DNA from: Novosphingobium guangzhouense
GTDB lineage: Bacteria; Pseudomonadota; Alphaproteobacteria; Sphingomonadales; Sphingomonadaceae
Length of the DNA: 64,000 nt
Assembly: GCF_002896965.1 (NCBI RefSeq)
Contig: NZ_LYMM01000014.1
Location: 85,068 to 149,067 of the forward strand
Direction: 5' to 3'
Part shown: one piece after another, positions 38,690 to 48,506 of the stretch
How the letters are laid out: each line of letters opens with the position of its first letter
How positions within the stretch are numbered: position 1 is the stretch's first letter
Position numbers and translations under genes: made by a program
Notes under the pieces: model-generated
Database searches by the model: none
Told to the model about the DNA's origin: nothing
The model's input: only the letters and a program-made list of their open reading frames with translations

Positions 38690-40267
38690 TCAGGCGGATG
38701 CTAGCGAGGCGGACGTGATCGCCGTCTCCCGCAGCGCCTTCTTGTCGACCTTGCCGACGCTCGTCCTCGGCAGGACCTCACAGAAGTAGATCGCATCCGG
38801 AATGGCGTAGCGCGAAATCGCGCCCGTCTGCGCTCGCTCGGATACCGCGTGCCGCAGCGATCCTTCCGTCACCGCCGGACCAGCGCCGCGGACGATGAAG
38901 GCGACCGGCCGCTCACCCCATCGGGCATCGGGAATTCCGACGACGGCCGCCTCTGCCACACCGGCAGCTTCCATCAGGAGGGACTCCAGTTCCAGCGAGG
39001 ACACCCATTCGCCGCCGGTCTTGATGACGTCCTTGAGCCGATCGACGATCCGGACCGCGCCGTCCGCGTCGAGCTCAGCGATGTCGCCGGTGTGCAGGCG
39101 TCCGCCTTCCCACAACGCATCGGAGGCGTCCTGCAGCGAGTAGCCCTGGGTGAGCCAGGGCGCGCGGATCGTCAATTCGCCGCCACGGCTTTGGTCGACC
39201 GCGACCTCGACGAGCGGCAGTGGGAAGCCAGCGCGACAGCGGACGCCGACAGCTTCGCCCGGCTTGCTGCGCGCCAGGGTCACGACGGGTCCGGTCTCGG
39301 ACATGCCGTATCCGGAGAGTGCGATGACGCCGACACCCTCCGCCTCTTCCGCCAGCGCTTCGGGAAGCGCCGAGCCGCCGATCATCATCGTCCAGGGGGC
39401 CAAATCCAGGGCATTGGCCCGAGCAACATCGATGACCATCCGGAGGATCGTCGGAACGCAATGCGAGTAGGTCACGCGCTCATCGCGCTTCAAGGCTAGG
39501 ATCGTGGCCGGGTCGTAGCGTCCGGGATACACCTGCTTCATTCCCAGCATCGTTGCGACATACGGCATGCCCCAGGCATGGACGTGGAACATGGGCGTGA
39601 TCGGCATGTAGACATCGTTACGCGTGACGCCCTGTCCGATCGGCTGGTTTGCTATCGTCGCAGCCGCCGCCAGGGTATGCAGGACGAGCTGACGATGGGA
39701 GAAGAAGACCTGCTTTGGGTCGCCCGTCGTGCCGGTCGTATGGAACGTCGTGGCAATCGCGTTCTCATCGAAGTCTTCGAAGACGTAACCGGGATCGCCC
39801 GTTTCGATAAGAGCTTCAAAGCCGTCCGCGGCGCTGCCGCCAAAGGTAACGGAGCGCTCAATTTGCAGCCCGGGCAAAAGCACGTCGGCGAGGGGCTTGA
39901 AATCGTCATGGTAGAGCAGCGTAGACGCGCCACTCTGCCGAAGCGTGAAGCCGATCGCAGCTGGCGCGAGGCGAACGTTGACCGTTTGCAGGATCGCGCC
40001 AAGCATGGGGATCGCAAAGTAGCATTCGAGATAACGGTGGCTGTCCCAGTCCATGACTGCGACGGTATCACCGGCCTTGACGCCAAATTGTGAGAGGGCA
40101 GATGCAAGGCGGTGGATCCGCTCGATGAACGCAGCATAACCAAACCGCCGTCCGTCGCTGACGATCTCCTGACTCGTTGTCTCTGGTTTGGGAAGCAATC
40201 GACGAATGAGGAGGGGATAGCTGTACGCCTCTGCAGCGACAGTCTCGAGCAATCTCGGCTGTGTCAT
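38690..40267 (-). CDS. Acyl-CoA ligase (AMP-binding), copy 1
   Basis: The 525-aa adenylate-forming enzyme has the phosphate-binding loop TTGTTGDPK, the A5-type SGYGMSETGP, the hinge VDRLKDVIKTGGEWVSS and the C-terminal catalytic Lys context PRTSVGKVDKKAL. It activates a carboxylic acid to acyl-CoA for the dehydrogenase encoded next. Its pattern is that of medium/long-chain or DMSP-type acyl-CoA ligases (DmdB-like); the chain preference cannot be read. It follows the PQQ dehydrogenase gene by 24 bp. Confidence 0.88.
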   Translation of the reverse strand: MTQPRLLETVAAEAYSYPLLIRRLLPKPETTSQEIVSDGRRFGYAAFIERIHRLASALSQFGVKAGDTVAVMDWDSHRYLECYFAIPMLGAILQTVNVRLAPAAIGFTLRQSGASTLLYHDDFKPLADVLLPGLQIERSVTFGGSAADGFEALIETGDPGYVFEDFDENAIATTFHTTGTTGDPKQVFFSHRQLVLHTLAAAATIANQPIGQGVTRNDVYMPITPMFHVHAWGMPYVATMLGMKQVYPGRYDPATILALKRDERVTYSHCVPTILRMVIDVARANALDLAPWTMMIGGSALPEALAEEAEGVGVIALSGYGMSETGPVVTLARSKPGEAVGVRCRAGFPLPLVEVAVDQSRGGELTIRAPWLTQGYSLQDASDALWEGGRLHTGDIAELDADGAVRIVDRLKDVIKTGGEWVSSLELESLLMEAAGVAEAAVVGIPDARWGERPVAFIVRGAGPAVTEGSLRHAVSERAQTGAISRYAIPDAIYFCEVLPRTSVGKVDKKALRETAITSASLASA

Positions 40268-40291
40268 AAACTCTCCTAAGTGGTACGCTTT

Positions 40292-42592
40292 TTATTTGGA
40301 TTGGGGGATGCTGAACGCGATGACGTAGTCGCCGACGTCCTTCGAATGAGCAGCTCCGCCCACCGACACCAGTACGTATTGGCGTCCGGTCTTGGGCGAG
40401 ATGTAGGTCATCGGCGTCGCACTTGAGCCGACCGGCAGTCGGTAGCGCCACACCTCTTTGCCGTCCGAGGTGTCGTAAGCGCGCAGGTAGTAATCCTGCG
40501 ACCCCGCGAAGAAGAGCAGCCCCCCGGCGGTCACACTGGTGCCGGCATAGGTCGGCATGCCGATTGGCATAGGCAGATGCGACTTGATCCCCAGCGGCCC
40601 CAATTCCTCGGCAGTGCCGGCCGGCACCTGCCATGCGATCTTGCGGGTGTTGAGGTCGACCGCGGTGATTGTTCCGAACGGCGGGCGCGAACATGGAACA
40701 CCGAGCTTCGTCATCCACATCTGGATGTTGACGCCATAAGGCGTGCCGAGCTGCGGCGATGGGCCGTGGCCGGTACCATCCGGATGGTTTTTCTTGGCGA
40801 ATTCGGTGAATTCCGGACGGGTCATCAGGCGGACCGTCATCGGCACGCGTACGTCGTTCATGAACACCCGGTTGTTGGGGACGTCGACGGACATGCTGCC
40901 CCAGTTCAGGCCGCCGAGATTGCTCGGATGCTCGATGGACTGGGTCATGCCCGGAGGCGTGAAATCACCGCTGTAGCGCGACTGGCGGAAGGAGATGCGG
41001 CAGGCGAGCTGGTCGAACATGGTCATGCCCCACATGCGACGCTCGTTCAGCGTCTCCGCAATAACCGGCATGTCGACAGAATAGGGCTGGGTCGGCGACA
41101 TCCGCTCACCCGGCATGCTGCCCGCCGACGACACGGGCTTTTCGACCACGCGGCTCAGCGGCTGCCCGGTCGCCCGGTTCAGCAGAAACAGCTGGCCGCG
41201 TTTCGTGGACAACAGAAGTGCCGGGATATTGCCGCGTAGATTGACGAGGGCAGGCTGTGCGGGAAGATCGTAGTCCCACAGGTCGTGATGCACCGTCTGG
41301 AACTTCCAGCGCTCGCGGCCGGAGGTCACGTCGAGCGCGACAAGTGTCGAATTGTACCGGTCCGCCCACGGCTTGCGCTGGACGCCGTAATAGTCGGGCG
41401 TGGCGTTGCCGAGCGGCACGTAGATCAGGCCGAGCTTGTCGTCATAGGCCGCAGTGGTCCACATGTTCGGCGTACCGCGCGTGTAGGTCTGGCCGGGGGG
41501 CGGCTCACGCGTGATTGCCGGATTGCCCAGGTCCCAGGCCCAGACGAGCTTGCCGGTTATCACGTCGAAGCCGCGGATCACGCCCGACGGTTCGCCGGTC
41601 TGCTCGTTGTCGACCACCCAGCCACCGATCACGATGATGTTGCGCGCGACGAGCGGAGCGGAGGTCTGGAAGTAGAAGCCGGGCTTTACCGGCCCCATGC
41701 CTTCGGCGAGCGACACGGTGCCGTCATTGCCGAAGCCCGGGCATAGCTTGCCCGTCCTGGCGTCGAGCGCCATCAATCGCGCGTCGATGGTGGTGGCGAT
41801 GAGACGCTGCTGGCATTCGCCTGACGCTGTCGTCGACTGATAATAGCCGAGCGAACGACACCGCTGCCAGAAGGGCGCCTTGGCGTGAGGATCGAAGCGC
41901 CAGCGCGTGGCACCCGTATCGGGATCAAGCGCGAGGATGACGTTGTTGCGGGTGCAGCTGTAGAGGGTATCGCCGATCTGGAGAGGCGTGTTCTGGTCGA
42001 TGCCAGGGCCCATGTCGCCGGTCCGGATCGTCCAGGCTGGCTTCAGCGTGGCGACATTGTCGCGATTGATCTTGTTGTAGGTGGCGTATCGAAGCCCAGC
42101 GGTGCTTGCGCCGTACGACGTCCAGTCCTGCGGTGCATTGTCCCCTGCGCCAGGAGAATAGTCCGCCGCTGCAACCGCGGATACGGTGGGATGCGGCACG
42201 AACGCCAACCCAAACATGGCGGCGAACGCGATCGCGCAGGCCGCAGCACCGAGCCGGAAGCCGCGACGGGCGTTGCCTGAGACGATCGATGGGAACAGTC
42301 CTAAGCCTAGTCCTACCAGCGCAATCGGTGCGAGGAGACGGGGAAATAGGTCCCAGAAGCGCAGCCCCGCCTCGAATAGTGACCAGATCACCGTGCCGGC
42401 CAATGCGAAGACAAGCACCCAGTTCGCCTGGCGGTGGTTCCGCAAGGCCAAGACGGCTGCAAGGGCGAGTGTAGCGCCGAAGATGGCGTAATATGGTGTT
42501 CCGCCCAGCGCCGCCAGCCACAGACCACCCGCCGTCAGAGCGGCGCCGATGATCAACAGAACGACTGCGTAGAGTCTCGCGATCTTCGACAT
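40292..42592 (-). CDS. Membrane-bound PQQ-dependent dehydrogenase (GDH/QDH family)
   Basis: The 766-aa protein has about five N-terminal membrane helices (residues 5-135), then a large periplasmic beta-propeller with PQQ-family text: DWTSYGASTAGLRYATYNKI, LWDYDLPAQPALV, GGLNWGSMSVD and FGTITAVDLNTRKIAW. This is the architecture of glucose/quinate/shikimate quinoprotein dehydrogenases, which feed electrons to ubiquinone. The C-terminus TGRQYVLVSVGG is normal. Grouping with an acyl-CoA ligase suggests it oxidises an alcohol or polyol on the route to an acid. No PQQ synthesis genes are in the window. Confidence 0.88.
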   Translation of the reverse strand: MSKIARLYAVVLLIIGAALTAGGLWLAALGGTPYYAIFGATLALAAVLALRNHRQANWVLVFALAGTVIWSLFEAGLRFWDLFPRLLAPIALVGLGLGLFPSIVSGNARRGFRLGAAACAIAFAAMFGLAFVPHPTVSAVAAADYSPGAGDNAPQDWTSYGASTAGLRYATYNKINRDNVATLKPAWTIRTGDMGPGIDQNTPLQIGDTLYSCTRNNVILALDPDTGATRWRFDPHAKAPFWQRCRSLGYYQSTTASGECQQRLIATTIDARLMALDARTGKLCPGFGNDGTVSLAEGMGPVKPGFYFQTSAPLVARNIIVIGGWVVDNEQTGEPSGVIRGFDVITGKLVWAWDLGNPAITREPPPGQTYTRGTPNMWTTAAYDDKLGLIYVPLGNATPDYYGVQRKPWADRYNSTLVALDVTSGRERWKFQTVHHDLWDYDLPAQPALVNLRGNIPALLLSTKRGQLFLLNRATGQPLSRVVEKPVSSAGSMPGERMSPTQPYSVDMPVIAETLNERRMWGMTMFDQLACRISFRQSRYSGDFTPPGMTQSIEHPSNLGGLNWGSMSVDVPNNRVFMNDVRVPMTVRLMTRPEFTEFAKKNHPDGTGHGPSPQLGTPYGVNIQMWMTKLGVPCSRPPFGTITAVDLNTRKIAWQVPAGTAEELGPLGIKSHLPMPIGMPTYAGTSVTAGGLLFFAGSQDYYLRAYDTSDGKEVWRYRLPVGSSATPMTYISPKTGRQYVLVSVGGAAHSKDVGDYVIAFSIPQSK

Positions 42593-42661
42593 TGGGGACT
42601 CCGATCCAAGAAATGTTAGTGGGGTAGGGCGCCTCTCTCGGGCAGTTGATTCGCGGTTCGG

Positions 42662-43288
42662 CTATCCGGTTGTTGATGCAGCGACGCGCGCCGCACGCTG
42701 TGCCGCGAGGTTTTCGGCGACCCGCTGCCGCGTGAAGACCGGCGGAAGATCAAGCGCCTGCAAAAGACCGGAGCCGATGAGGGATGCACTCAGGGCCGGC
42801 GTGACGATGCTCTCGATAATGATCGGAAGCTCGGCTTCGGTGAAGGCGGACCCATCCCTGCGGTCAGTCGCAATGTCGTGCGATAGACGGGCGAACCGTT
42901 CGAACAACGGTTGGAGTAGGGGGCTCTGCACCGCCGACAGCCACCCGATGAGCTTGCCGACCCCCGTCGTTTCGAAGCTGTCGAACACAAGGTCGACGAG
43001 ATCCGCTTCACTGATCTGTCCCGCCTTCAAGGCCCAAGTGCCTGCTCGAACCTTGGTCAAAAGCTGCTCGATCAGTCCGTCGGCGACTGCCGCCTGCAGA
43101 TTGGCGGCGGTGCCAAAATGGTGGGTGATGCTGCCGTGCGTCATTCCCAGCGCCGCGGCGACCGACTGAAGGGTGATCGCGCCAGGTCCATCAGCCACGA
43201 GGATCCCGCGCGCGGCACTGATCGCCTCCTCGCGCAGTTCGTCCGGCTGGCGGCGACGTCGACGGGCAGGGATCATCGCTATTGTCAT
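42662..43288 (-). CDS. TetR-family regulator
   Basis: The N-terminal helix-turn-helix is clear (ITLQSVAAALGMTHGSITHH, FGTAANLQAAVADG). Starts at 43288 or 43276 are both possible because a palindrome overlaps the first; a TTG at 43324 is less likely. It is divergent from the thioesterase-efflux operon and 70 bp upstream of the PQQ dehydrogenase gene on the same strand, so it may control both. The 18-bp inverted repeat at its start is the probable operator. Confidence 0.82.
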   Translation of the reverse strand: MTIAMIPARRRRRQPDELREEAISAARGILVADGPGAITLQSVAAALGMTHGSITHHFGTAANLQAAVADGLIEQLLTKVRAGTWALKAGQISEADLVDLVFDSFETTGVGKLIGWLSAVQSPLLQPLFERFARLSHDIATDRRDGSAFTEAELPIIIESIVTPALSASLIGSGLLQALDLPPVFTRQRVAENLAAQRAARVAASTTG

Positions 43289-43298
43289 CGGTGACAAT
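43281..43298. promoter_or_regulatory. 18-bp palindrome, probable TetR operator
   Basis: ATTGTCA-TCGG-TGACAAT is a perfect 7-bp inverted repeat at the start of the tetR gene and 35 bp before the divergent thioesterase start. Its position would block both promoters. Confidence 0.65.
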
Positions 43299-43332
43299 AT
43301 CTGCGAATGATTGATTGCTGTCAATTTATTCC

Positions 43333-43764
43333 ATGAGGACGGATCAGATGCCCGGAGGCGGCGAGCGTCATTTCAGCGCATTCGAGGTGACCGCCTCGGA
43401 CATCGATCACATGGGGCATGTGAACAACACGGTCTATCTACGGTGGATTCAGGACGCGGTGACCGCGTTTTGGGAGCAGCACGCACCGGGGGAGGCCGTG
43501 CGTTCGATCGCATGGGTCGCGCTCAAACACGAGATCAGCTATCGCAGCCCTGCGTTTCTTGACGAGCGTGTCGATGTCCAGATGCTCATCGACCGGTACG
43601 TGGGGGCCAGAGCCTATTTTGACGCTACCATAAGGCGAGGAGAGACGGTGCTCGCCGAGGTGAAAAGCGTCTGGTGCAGCGTCGATGTCTCGTCGCTTCG
43701 TCCGGTCCGGCTTGCCCGGGAAATCCGCGCTTCAATCCTTGGCGGCTCGAAGGCGACGGCATGA
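43333..43764 (+). CDS. Hot-dog fold acyl-CoA thioesterase (4HBT/YbgC type)
   Basis: The 143-aa protein has the 4HBT motif DIDHMGHVNNTVYLRWI with the catalytic Asp/His context, then HEISYRSPAFLDERVDVQML. It hydrolyses an acyl- or aroyl-CoA. ATG 43333 is chosen, with 43348 as an alternative. Its stop overlaps the start of the TolC gene (ATGA), tying it to the efflux operon. A thioesterase at the head of an efflux operon hints at export of the freed acid (inference). Confidence 0.82.
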   Translation: MRTDQMPGGGERHFSAFEVTASDIDHMGHVNNTVYLRWIQDAVTAFWEQHAPGEAVRSIAWVALKHEISYRSPAFLDERVDVQMLIDRYVGARAYFDATIRRGETVLAEVKSVWCSVDVSSLRPVRLAREIRASILGGSKATA

Positions 43765-45260
43765 CAAGTCCACTCGCCTGGCACGCGGTCACGATGGCCG
43801 CTCTTGTCTGCTCCTCCGGTGCCGCGATTGGCCAAAGCATTAACGATCGACAATCGCAGCCATTGAGCTTCGATGCGGCTCTCGCGCGGATCGACGATGC
43901 CTCGCCCGGCCTTTCCGGCGAGGACCATGCCGTCCGTGCAAGCGAACTGATCGCCGGGGCTACCCGTAGCTTGCGCCGTCCGGTCGTCAGCGCTTCGGCC
44001 AGCGTCATCGAGTATCAAAAGACGTTGTCCGTCGACCTCACTGGGCCGAAGGATAATGCGGCAAATGCCACAACCGACTTCCTATCGCAGCTGCCCGGCC
44101 AGTTTCCGGTCGGCTTGCAGCAGATCGTCGGGCAGGTCACACAGCGCGTCGGCGCCGCGCTGCCGACGATCTTCGGGGCAATCCCGGACACGCTGCAATA
44201 TCAGACGCGTGATACGGTGTTTCGGCCCGCGGTCACCGCGGCCATGCCCCTTTACACGGGCGGAGCGATCCCGGCGATCCAGGCAGGCGCGGACGCCGCG
44301 GTCGATGTGGCGCGCGCCAGGCAGGCCGGTGGGCGCGACGTGTCCCGTGTCAGCCTTGTTCGAGGCTATTTCGGACAGCAGGTCGCTGCACAATTGACGC
44401 ACTCCACGCGCGAGACGCTCGAGGGGTTCGACCGCCATCTGGCCGATGCGAAGAAGCTCGAGCAGAACGGGGTCATCCCCCATGCCCGCGTCCTCCAGGT
44501 CCAGGTCGCCCGCGATGCCGCGGAGCGCGCCTATGCGCGCGCGCAGCTAGAGGAAGCGACGGCCGCCGATGCGCTGGCGCGATTGCTGAATCAGCCGGGG
44601 GGCGTGAATGCGCTGACGCCTCTATTCGTCAATTCGGCGCCACTGCCGCCGGTCAGCGTGTTCATCGACGGCATCGATGCGACACCGCGAGCACGCGGCG
44701 CCGACGCTGCACGCGACATCGCCCGTGCGGGCGTGGGCCTCGCGAAATCCCGTTACCGCCCCCAGGCTTTTGCGTTCGGCAGCTACAACGCCAACCGCAA
44801 TAATGCGCTGCCGACCGAACCCGATTGGGTGGCCGGTATTAGTCTGCGATACACCCTGCTGTCGAATTTCGATCGTAAAAAGTCGCTCGATGCGGCGCGC
44901 GAGCAGGAGCGCGCAGCCGCCGATGCCGCAGCGCAGGCTCGCAAGGACGTGGCCAACGAAATCGTCCGTGCCTGGAATCTGGTCGAAACGGCCCGGCGGT
45001 CTTTCCTGCTGCTCGACAGCAACCTTGCCGCAGCGCGGGAAAACCTGCGGGTCCAACGGGTTTCATTCTTCGAAGGCGAAGCCCCATCCTCGGCGCTCGT
45101 CGATGCCGAGGCGACGCTGGCCTCGACGCAGACCCAACGCATCACGGCAGCCTACGAATACGACCTCGCACTCGCGGGCTTGCTCGCGACGAGCCACCGG
45201 GTTGACGATTTCACCACCTATTTGGCGCGCGCCGATCGACGTTTGGGGAATGAGAAGTGA
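43761..45260 (+). CDS. TolC-family outer membrane efflux protein
   Basis: The 499-aa protein has a probable signal peptide (MTSPLAWHAVTMAALVCSSG, cut near AIGQS) and the two-part helical pattern of TolC proteins: RAAVTA-like text FRPAVTAAMPLYTGGAIPAI and the second half WVAGISLRYTLLSNFDRKKS with long Ala-rich helices. It forms the outer-membrane duct. It overlaps the thioesterase and HlyD genes by 4 bp each, so stoichiometric production is expected. Confidence 0.88.
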   Translation: MTSPLAWHAVTMAALVCSSGAAIGQSINDRQSQPLSFDAALARIDDASPGLSGEDHAVRASELIAGATRSLRRPVVSASASVIEYQKTLSVDLTGPKDNAANATTDFLSQLPGQFPVGLQQIVGQVTQRVGAALPTIFGAIPDTLQYQTRDTVFRPAVTAAMPLYTGGAIPAIQAGADAAVDVARARQAGGRDVSRVSLVRGYFGQQVAAQLTHSTRETLEGFDRHLADAKKLEQNGVIPHARVLQVQVARDAAERAYARAQLEEATAADALARLLNQPGGVNALTPLFVNSAPLPPVSVFIDGIDATPRARGADAARDIARAGVGLAKSRYRPQAFAFGSYNANRNNALPTEPDWVAGISLRYTLLSNFDRKKSLDAAREQERAAADAAAQARKDVANEIVRAWNLVETARRSFLLLDSNLAAARENLRVQRVSFFEGEAPSSALVDAEATLASTQTQRITAAYEYDLALAGLLATSHRVDDFTTYLARADRRLGNEK

Positions 45261-46261
45261 ACGAGGAAACGACCGCTTCACCAAAACGTAGCAGGCGGCC
45301 GATCGCGATCACCGCCGGGTTGATCGTCGTGATCGTCGTCGTGTTGGGTCTGTGGCTGGCGAGCCGGCCGGCGCCGGAGCAATTGCAGGGCATGGTCGAT
45401 GCCGACGAGGTCAATGTTGGAACCAAGGCGCTTGCCCGCGTCGAGCATCTGATCGCGGAAGAGGGGCAGCGCGTTCAACCCGGCACGCTGCTGGCGACGC
45501 TGTCGAGCCCCGAGATCACCGGTGGGCAGGCGCAGGCGCAAGGTGCGCTCGATGCAGCACGCGCGGTTGCGTCGGAAACGAACGAGGGCGCGAGGTCGGA
45601 AGACATCGCAACCCTGCGCTCGACATGGCAGGCAGCCCAGGCGGCAGCGGATCTGGCGGCGGTCACGAGCCGCCGCACAGCCAATCTTTACGCGCAAGGG
45701 GTGGTGGCGGCCCAGCGCCGGGATGAAGCAGCGGCAGCGCGCGACAGCAGCGCCCGCAACGCCGAAGCCGCGCGTCAGCAATATCTGAAGGCGCTGGCAG
45801 GAGCGCGTCCGCAGAACAAACAGGCGGCGAACGCCCAAGTGCGTATCGCCGAAGCCGCACTGCGCACCGCGAACGCCTTAGGGCGCGAAACACAATTGTT
45901 CTCGCCGATTGCTGGTGAAGTTGCCCGCAAGCTCGTGCAGCCAGGCGAAGTCGTCAGCCCCGTCATCCCCGCCTATCAGGTCATCGACATCGATCACCCC
46001 TGGGTCGCGTTGAACCTGCGGGAGGACCGTTATCATGGTCTCGGGATCGGCTCGGTGCTGCACGGTCACATACCCGCGCTGCAGCGCGATGCCGACTTCA
46101 AGGTCTATTTGGTTGCGCCGCGCGGCGACTTCGCCACCTGGCGCGCCACGCGCGAAGCATCGGGCTATGACGTGCGAACCTTCGAGATCCGGCTGCATCC
46201 GGTCAGCTCGATCGAAAAGCTGCGCCCGGGAATGAGCGTCCTGTTCGACTGGCCACAATGA
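45257..46261 (+). CDS. HlyD/EmrA-type membrane fusion protein
   Basis: A GTG start overlaps the tolC stop. The 334-aa protein has one N-terminal membrane helix (ITAGLIVVIVVVLGLWLA), a lipoyl half-motif (VEHLIAEEGQRVQPGTLLAT), an Ala-rich hairpin and the matching half LFSPIAGEVARKLVQPGEVV. It links the inner-membrane permeases to the TolC duct. The pattern fits YbhG-like adaptors of ABC-2 exporters. Confidence 0.88.
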   Translation: MNEETTASPKRSRRPIAITAGLIVVIVVVLGLWLASRPAPEQLQGMVDADEVNVGTKALARVEHLIAEEGQRVQPGTLLATLSSPEITGGQAQAQGALDAARAVASETNEGARSEDIATLRSTWQAAQAAADLAAVTSRRTANLYAQGVVAAQRRDEAAAARDSSARNAEAARQQYLKALAGARPQNKQAANAQVRIAEAALRTANALGRETQLFSPIAGEVARKLVQPGEVVSPVIPAYQVIDIDHPWVALNLREDRYHGLGIGSVLHGHIPALQRDADFKVYLVAPRGDFATWRATREASGYDVRTFEIRLHPVSSIEKLRPGMSVLFDWPQ

Positions 46262-47391
46262 GCGCCTTTCGCCGGGCTTGGACGCGCGAGGTGCATTATC
46301 TACGTCACGATCGCTGGGATCTTGCAGGCATCACATTGCTTCCCGGATTCCTCATCTTCATCGTTGCTGCCCTGTTTTGGCAGGGGCCGCTGCGCCAAGT
46401 GCCGCTGGGGATCGTGGATGGTGACGGAAGTACCGCCAGCCGAGCGGTCGTCCGCGCGCTCGATGCCTCGCCACTCATTCGGTTCGGAGGCTATTATCCG
46501 GGCGAGGTCGAGGCCGTGCGTGCAGTCCGCTCCGGCAAGATCCTGGGGTTTGCGCATATCCCGGCGGGACTCGGCGAAAGCGTGGCCCGGCACCGGGAGC
46601 CGGTCGTTCGCATCCTCTACAACGGAAGCTTCCTGACCGCCGGGGGTCAGGTCGCCCGTGCGGCTGAGGAGGCCGTGACCGAAGCGCTCCCGGAGATCGC
46701 GGCCAATCAGCTGCCCAATCATGCGGTACCGAGGAGCCGCGTCCGGCGTCTCGCCGTCGAGGCGACACCGCTGGGCAATGCGCCATCGAGCTTCGAATGG
46801 TTCCTGGGGCTGCTGATCTTCCCGGCGGTTCTGCATCTGATCGCGGCCTGCGTTTGCGCCATGGCGATCGGCCGCGAACTTAAGGGCAAGTCTTTGTCTG
46901 AGTGGGCGAGGGCAAGCGGCGGGGTGGCTCCAGCGATGGCCGGCAAGATGCTGCCTTACGTCCTCGCCATCAGCGGTTGGGGACTCGTCTGGCTCCTCTA
47001 CCTGACCCTTGCGCGCGGTTGGCGTATCGAGGGAAGTATCGTTTTGATCGCCTCCGGTCAGACGCTGTTCTACGCTGCGACGGCTGCCGTCGCGGCGCTC
47101 CTCGTGGCGGTGACGCGCGAGACGGCCACGGCGCTGTCGGCCAGCGCCGTCTATGCCGGATCGGCCCTGGCTTATTCAGGTGCAACGCTGCCGCTGAACG
47201 GCGGGAACGCATTCGCCCGCACCTGGAGCAACGTGCTGCCGCTCACCCATTATATCGCGCTTCAGATGGGGCAGGTCAGTGGTCAGGCGATTACCGCAGC
47301 CGTCGCGCCGATGGCCTCGCTGATGGCCTACATCGTCATCGCGGGCGGCGGGGCATTGGCCTTCATCATGGCAAAGGCACGGCGGGCATGA
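46258..47391 (+). CDS. ABC-2-type permease (YbhS/YbhR-like), first
   Basis: The 377-aa protein has one N-terminal helix (ITLLPGFLIFIVAALFW), a large periplasmic segment (QVPLGIVDGDGSTASRAVVR) and a C-terminal bundle of about five helices, the ABC2_membrane_3 layout. It overlaps hlyD and the second permease gene by 4 bp. Two such permeases normally share one ATPase; none is encoded in this operon. Confidence 0.85.
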   Translation: MSAFRRAWTREVHYLRHDRWDLAGITLLPGFLIFIVAALFWQGPLRQVPLGIVDGDGSTASRAVVRALDASPLIRFGGYYPGEVEAVRAVRSGKILGFAHIPAGLGESVARHREPVVRILYNGSFLTAGGQVARAAEEAVTEALPEIAANQLPNHAVPRSRVRRLAVEATPLGNAPSSFEWFLGLLIFPAVLHLIAACVCAMAIGRELKGKSLSEWARASGGVAPAMAGKMLPYVLAISGWGLVWLLYLTLARGWRIEGSIVLIASGQTLFYAATAAVAALLVAVTRETATALSASAVYAGSALAYSGATLPLNGGNAFARTWSNVLPLTHYIALQMGQVSGQAITAAVAPMASLMAYIVIAGGGALAFIMAKARRA

Positions 47392-48506
47392 CCTTCGATA
47401 GGGCCTTCCTCTCGACGTGGCACACCATCCTCACGTCGAAGACGCTGCTTAGCACGATGCTGCTCGCGGTCGTCCTTTATTCCTTTTATTACCCCGCGCC
47501 TTATTCCCATGAGGCGCCGAGGAAGCTGCCCGTGGTCGTGGTCGATCAGGATGACAGCGCACTCAGCCGATCAATGATCCTAGACCTGGACGCCACTCGT
47601 TCCATCGGTGTCGTGAACGTCGTCGGGAACCTCGCTATTGCCAGGTCGGACATGCGCGAGGGCAAGGCCGATGGGGTCATCCTGATCTCCGACGGCCTGG
47701 AGCGCCAGCTGCGTGCGGGAACGCCCGGCTCCGGGATCGCCGTTTGGGTCAATGCGACCTATCTGCTGCGCGCGAGCACGATCGGTGAGGCGGTGACGGC
47801 GGTCATACAGAATATCGCGAAGACCCGTTTGCTGCCGGGCGGGCAGGTCAGTCGCGGCGGTCCGCCGGTCACGGTCGTCAAAGAACCGCTATTCAATCGA
47901 ACGGGAGGCTACAAAGGCTACGTCTTTCCATCCGTAGCGGTTATCATCATCCAGCAAACGCTCCTCTTCGGTGTCGCGACCTTCATGGGTGCGCGTCGCC
48001 GAACGGGAACGTGGCGGATGGGGGCGGCGGAGTTCGGCGGTACCCTGGTGGCCTTCTCGTCGGTCGGCATTCTGGGATGCTATTTTTTGTTCGGCCTGAT
48101 CTTCTGGCTCCAAGGGGTTCCTGTCGATGGCAACGTCCTCGGCATGGTCGGGGTCGTGCCGATCTTCGCCGCAGCGGTCGCTGCGCTGGGAATGTTGGTG
48201 GGCAGTGTATTCGATCGGGGAGAGCGGGCGACCTACATGCTCGGTCCAACGTCAGTACCCTTCTTCTTCCTCACCGGCGCGACCTATCCGCTCGATCAGA
48301 TGCCGCGCTTCGTATCGGCATTTTCCCACCTGATACCCTCGACATCGGGGGTGCATACCTTCGTCCCTCTTAATCAAATGCGTGCCACACTCGGCGACGT
48401 CGCTTCGCCGCTGTTGATGCTGGTGACGCTGGCCATCGGCTATTCCGCGCTCGCGTATCTCCGCATCGTCGTCTTCGCGCCGCGCTCGGTAAGAGTGCAC
48501 GCCTGA
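47388..48506 (+). CDS. ABC-2-type permease (YbhS/YbhR-like), second
   Basis: Starting at the ATGA overlap (47388), the 372-aa protein repeats the layout of the first permease: N-terminal helix (LLSTMLLAVVLYSFYY), periplasmic part (LPVVVVDQDDSALSRSMILD) and a C-terminal five-helix bundle ending with a positively charged tail. The two probably form a heterodimer. It ends the operon; 450 bp without a gene follow. Confidence 0.85.
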   Translation: MTFDRAFLSTWHTILTSKTLLSTMLLAVVLYSFYYPAPYSHEAPRKLPVVVVDQDDSALSRSMILDLDATRSIGVVNVVGNLAIARSDMREGKADGVILISDGLERQLRAGTPGSGIAVWVNATYLLRASTIGEAVTAVIQNIAKTRLLPGGQVSRGGPPVTVVKEPLFNRTGGYKGYVFPSVAVIIIQQTLLFGVATFMGARRRTGTWRMGAAEFGGTLVAFSSVGILGCYFLFGLIFWLQGVPVDGNVLGMVGVVPIFAAAVAALGMLVGSVFDRGERATYMLGPTSVPFFFLTGATYPLDQMPRFVSAFSHLIPSTSGVHTFVPLNQMRATLGDVASPLLMLVTLAIGYSALAYLRIVVFAPRSVRVHA

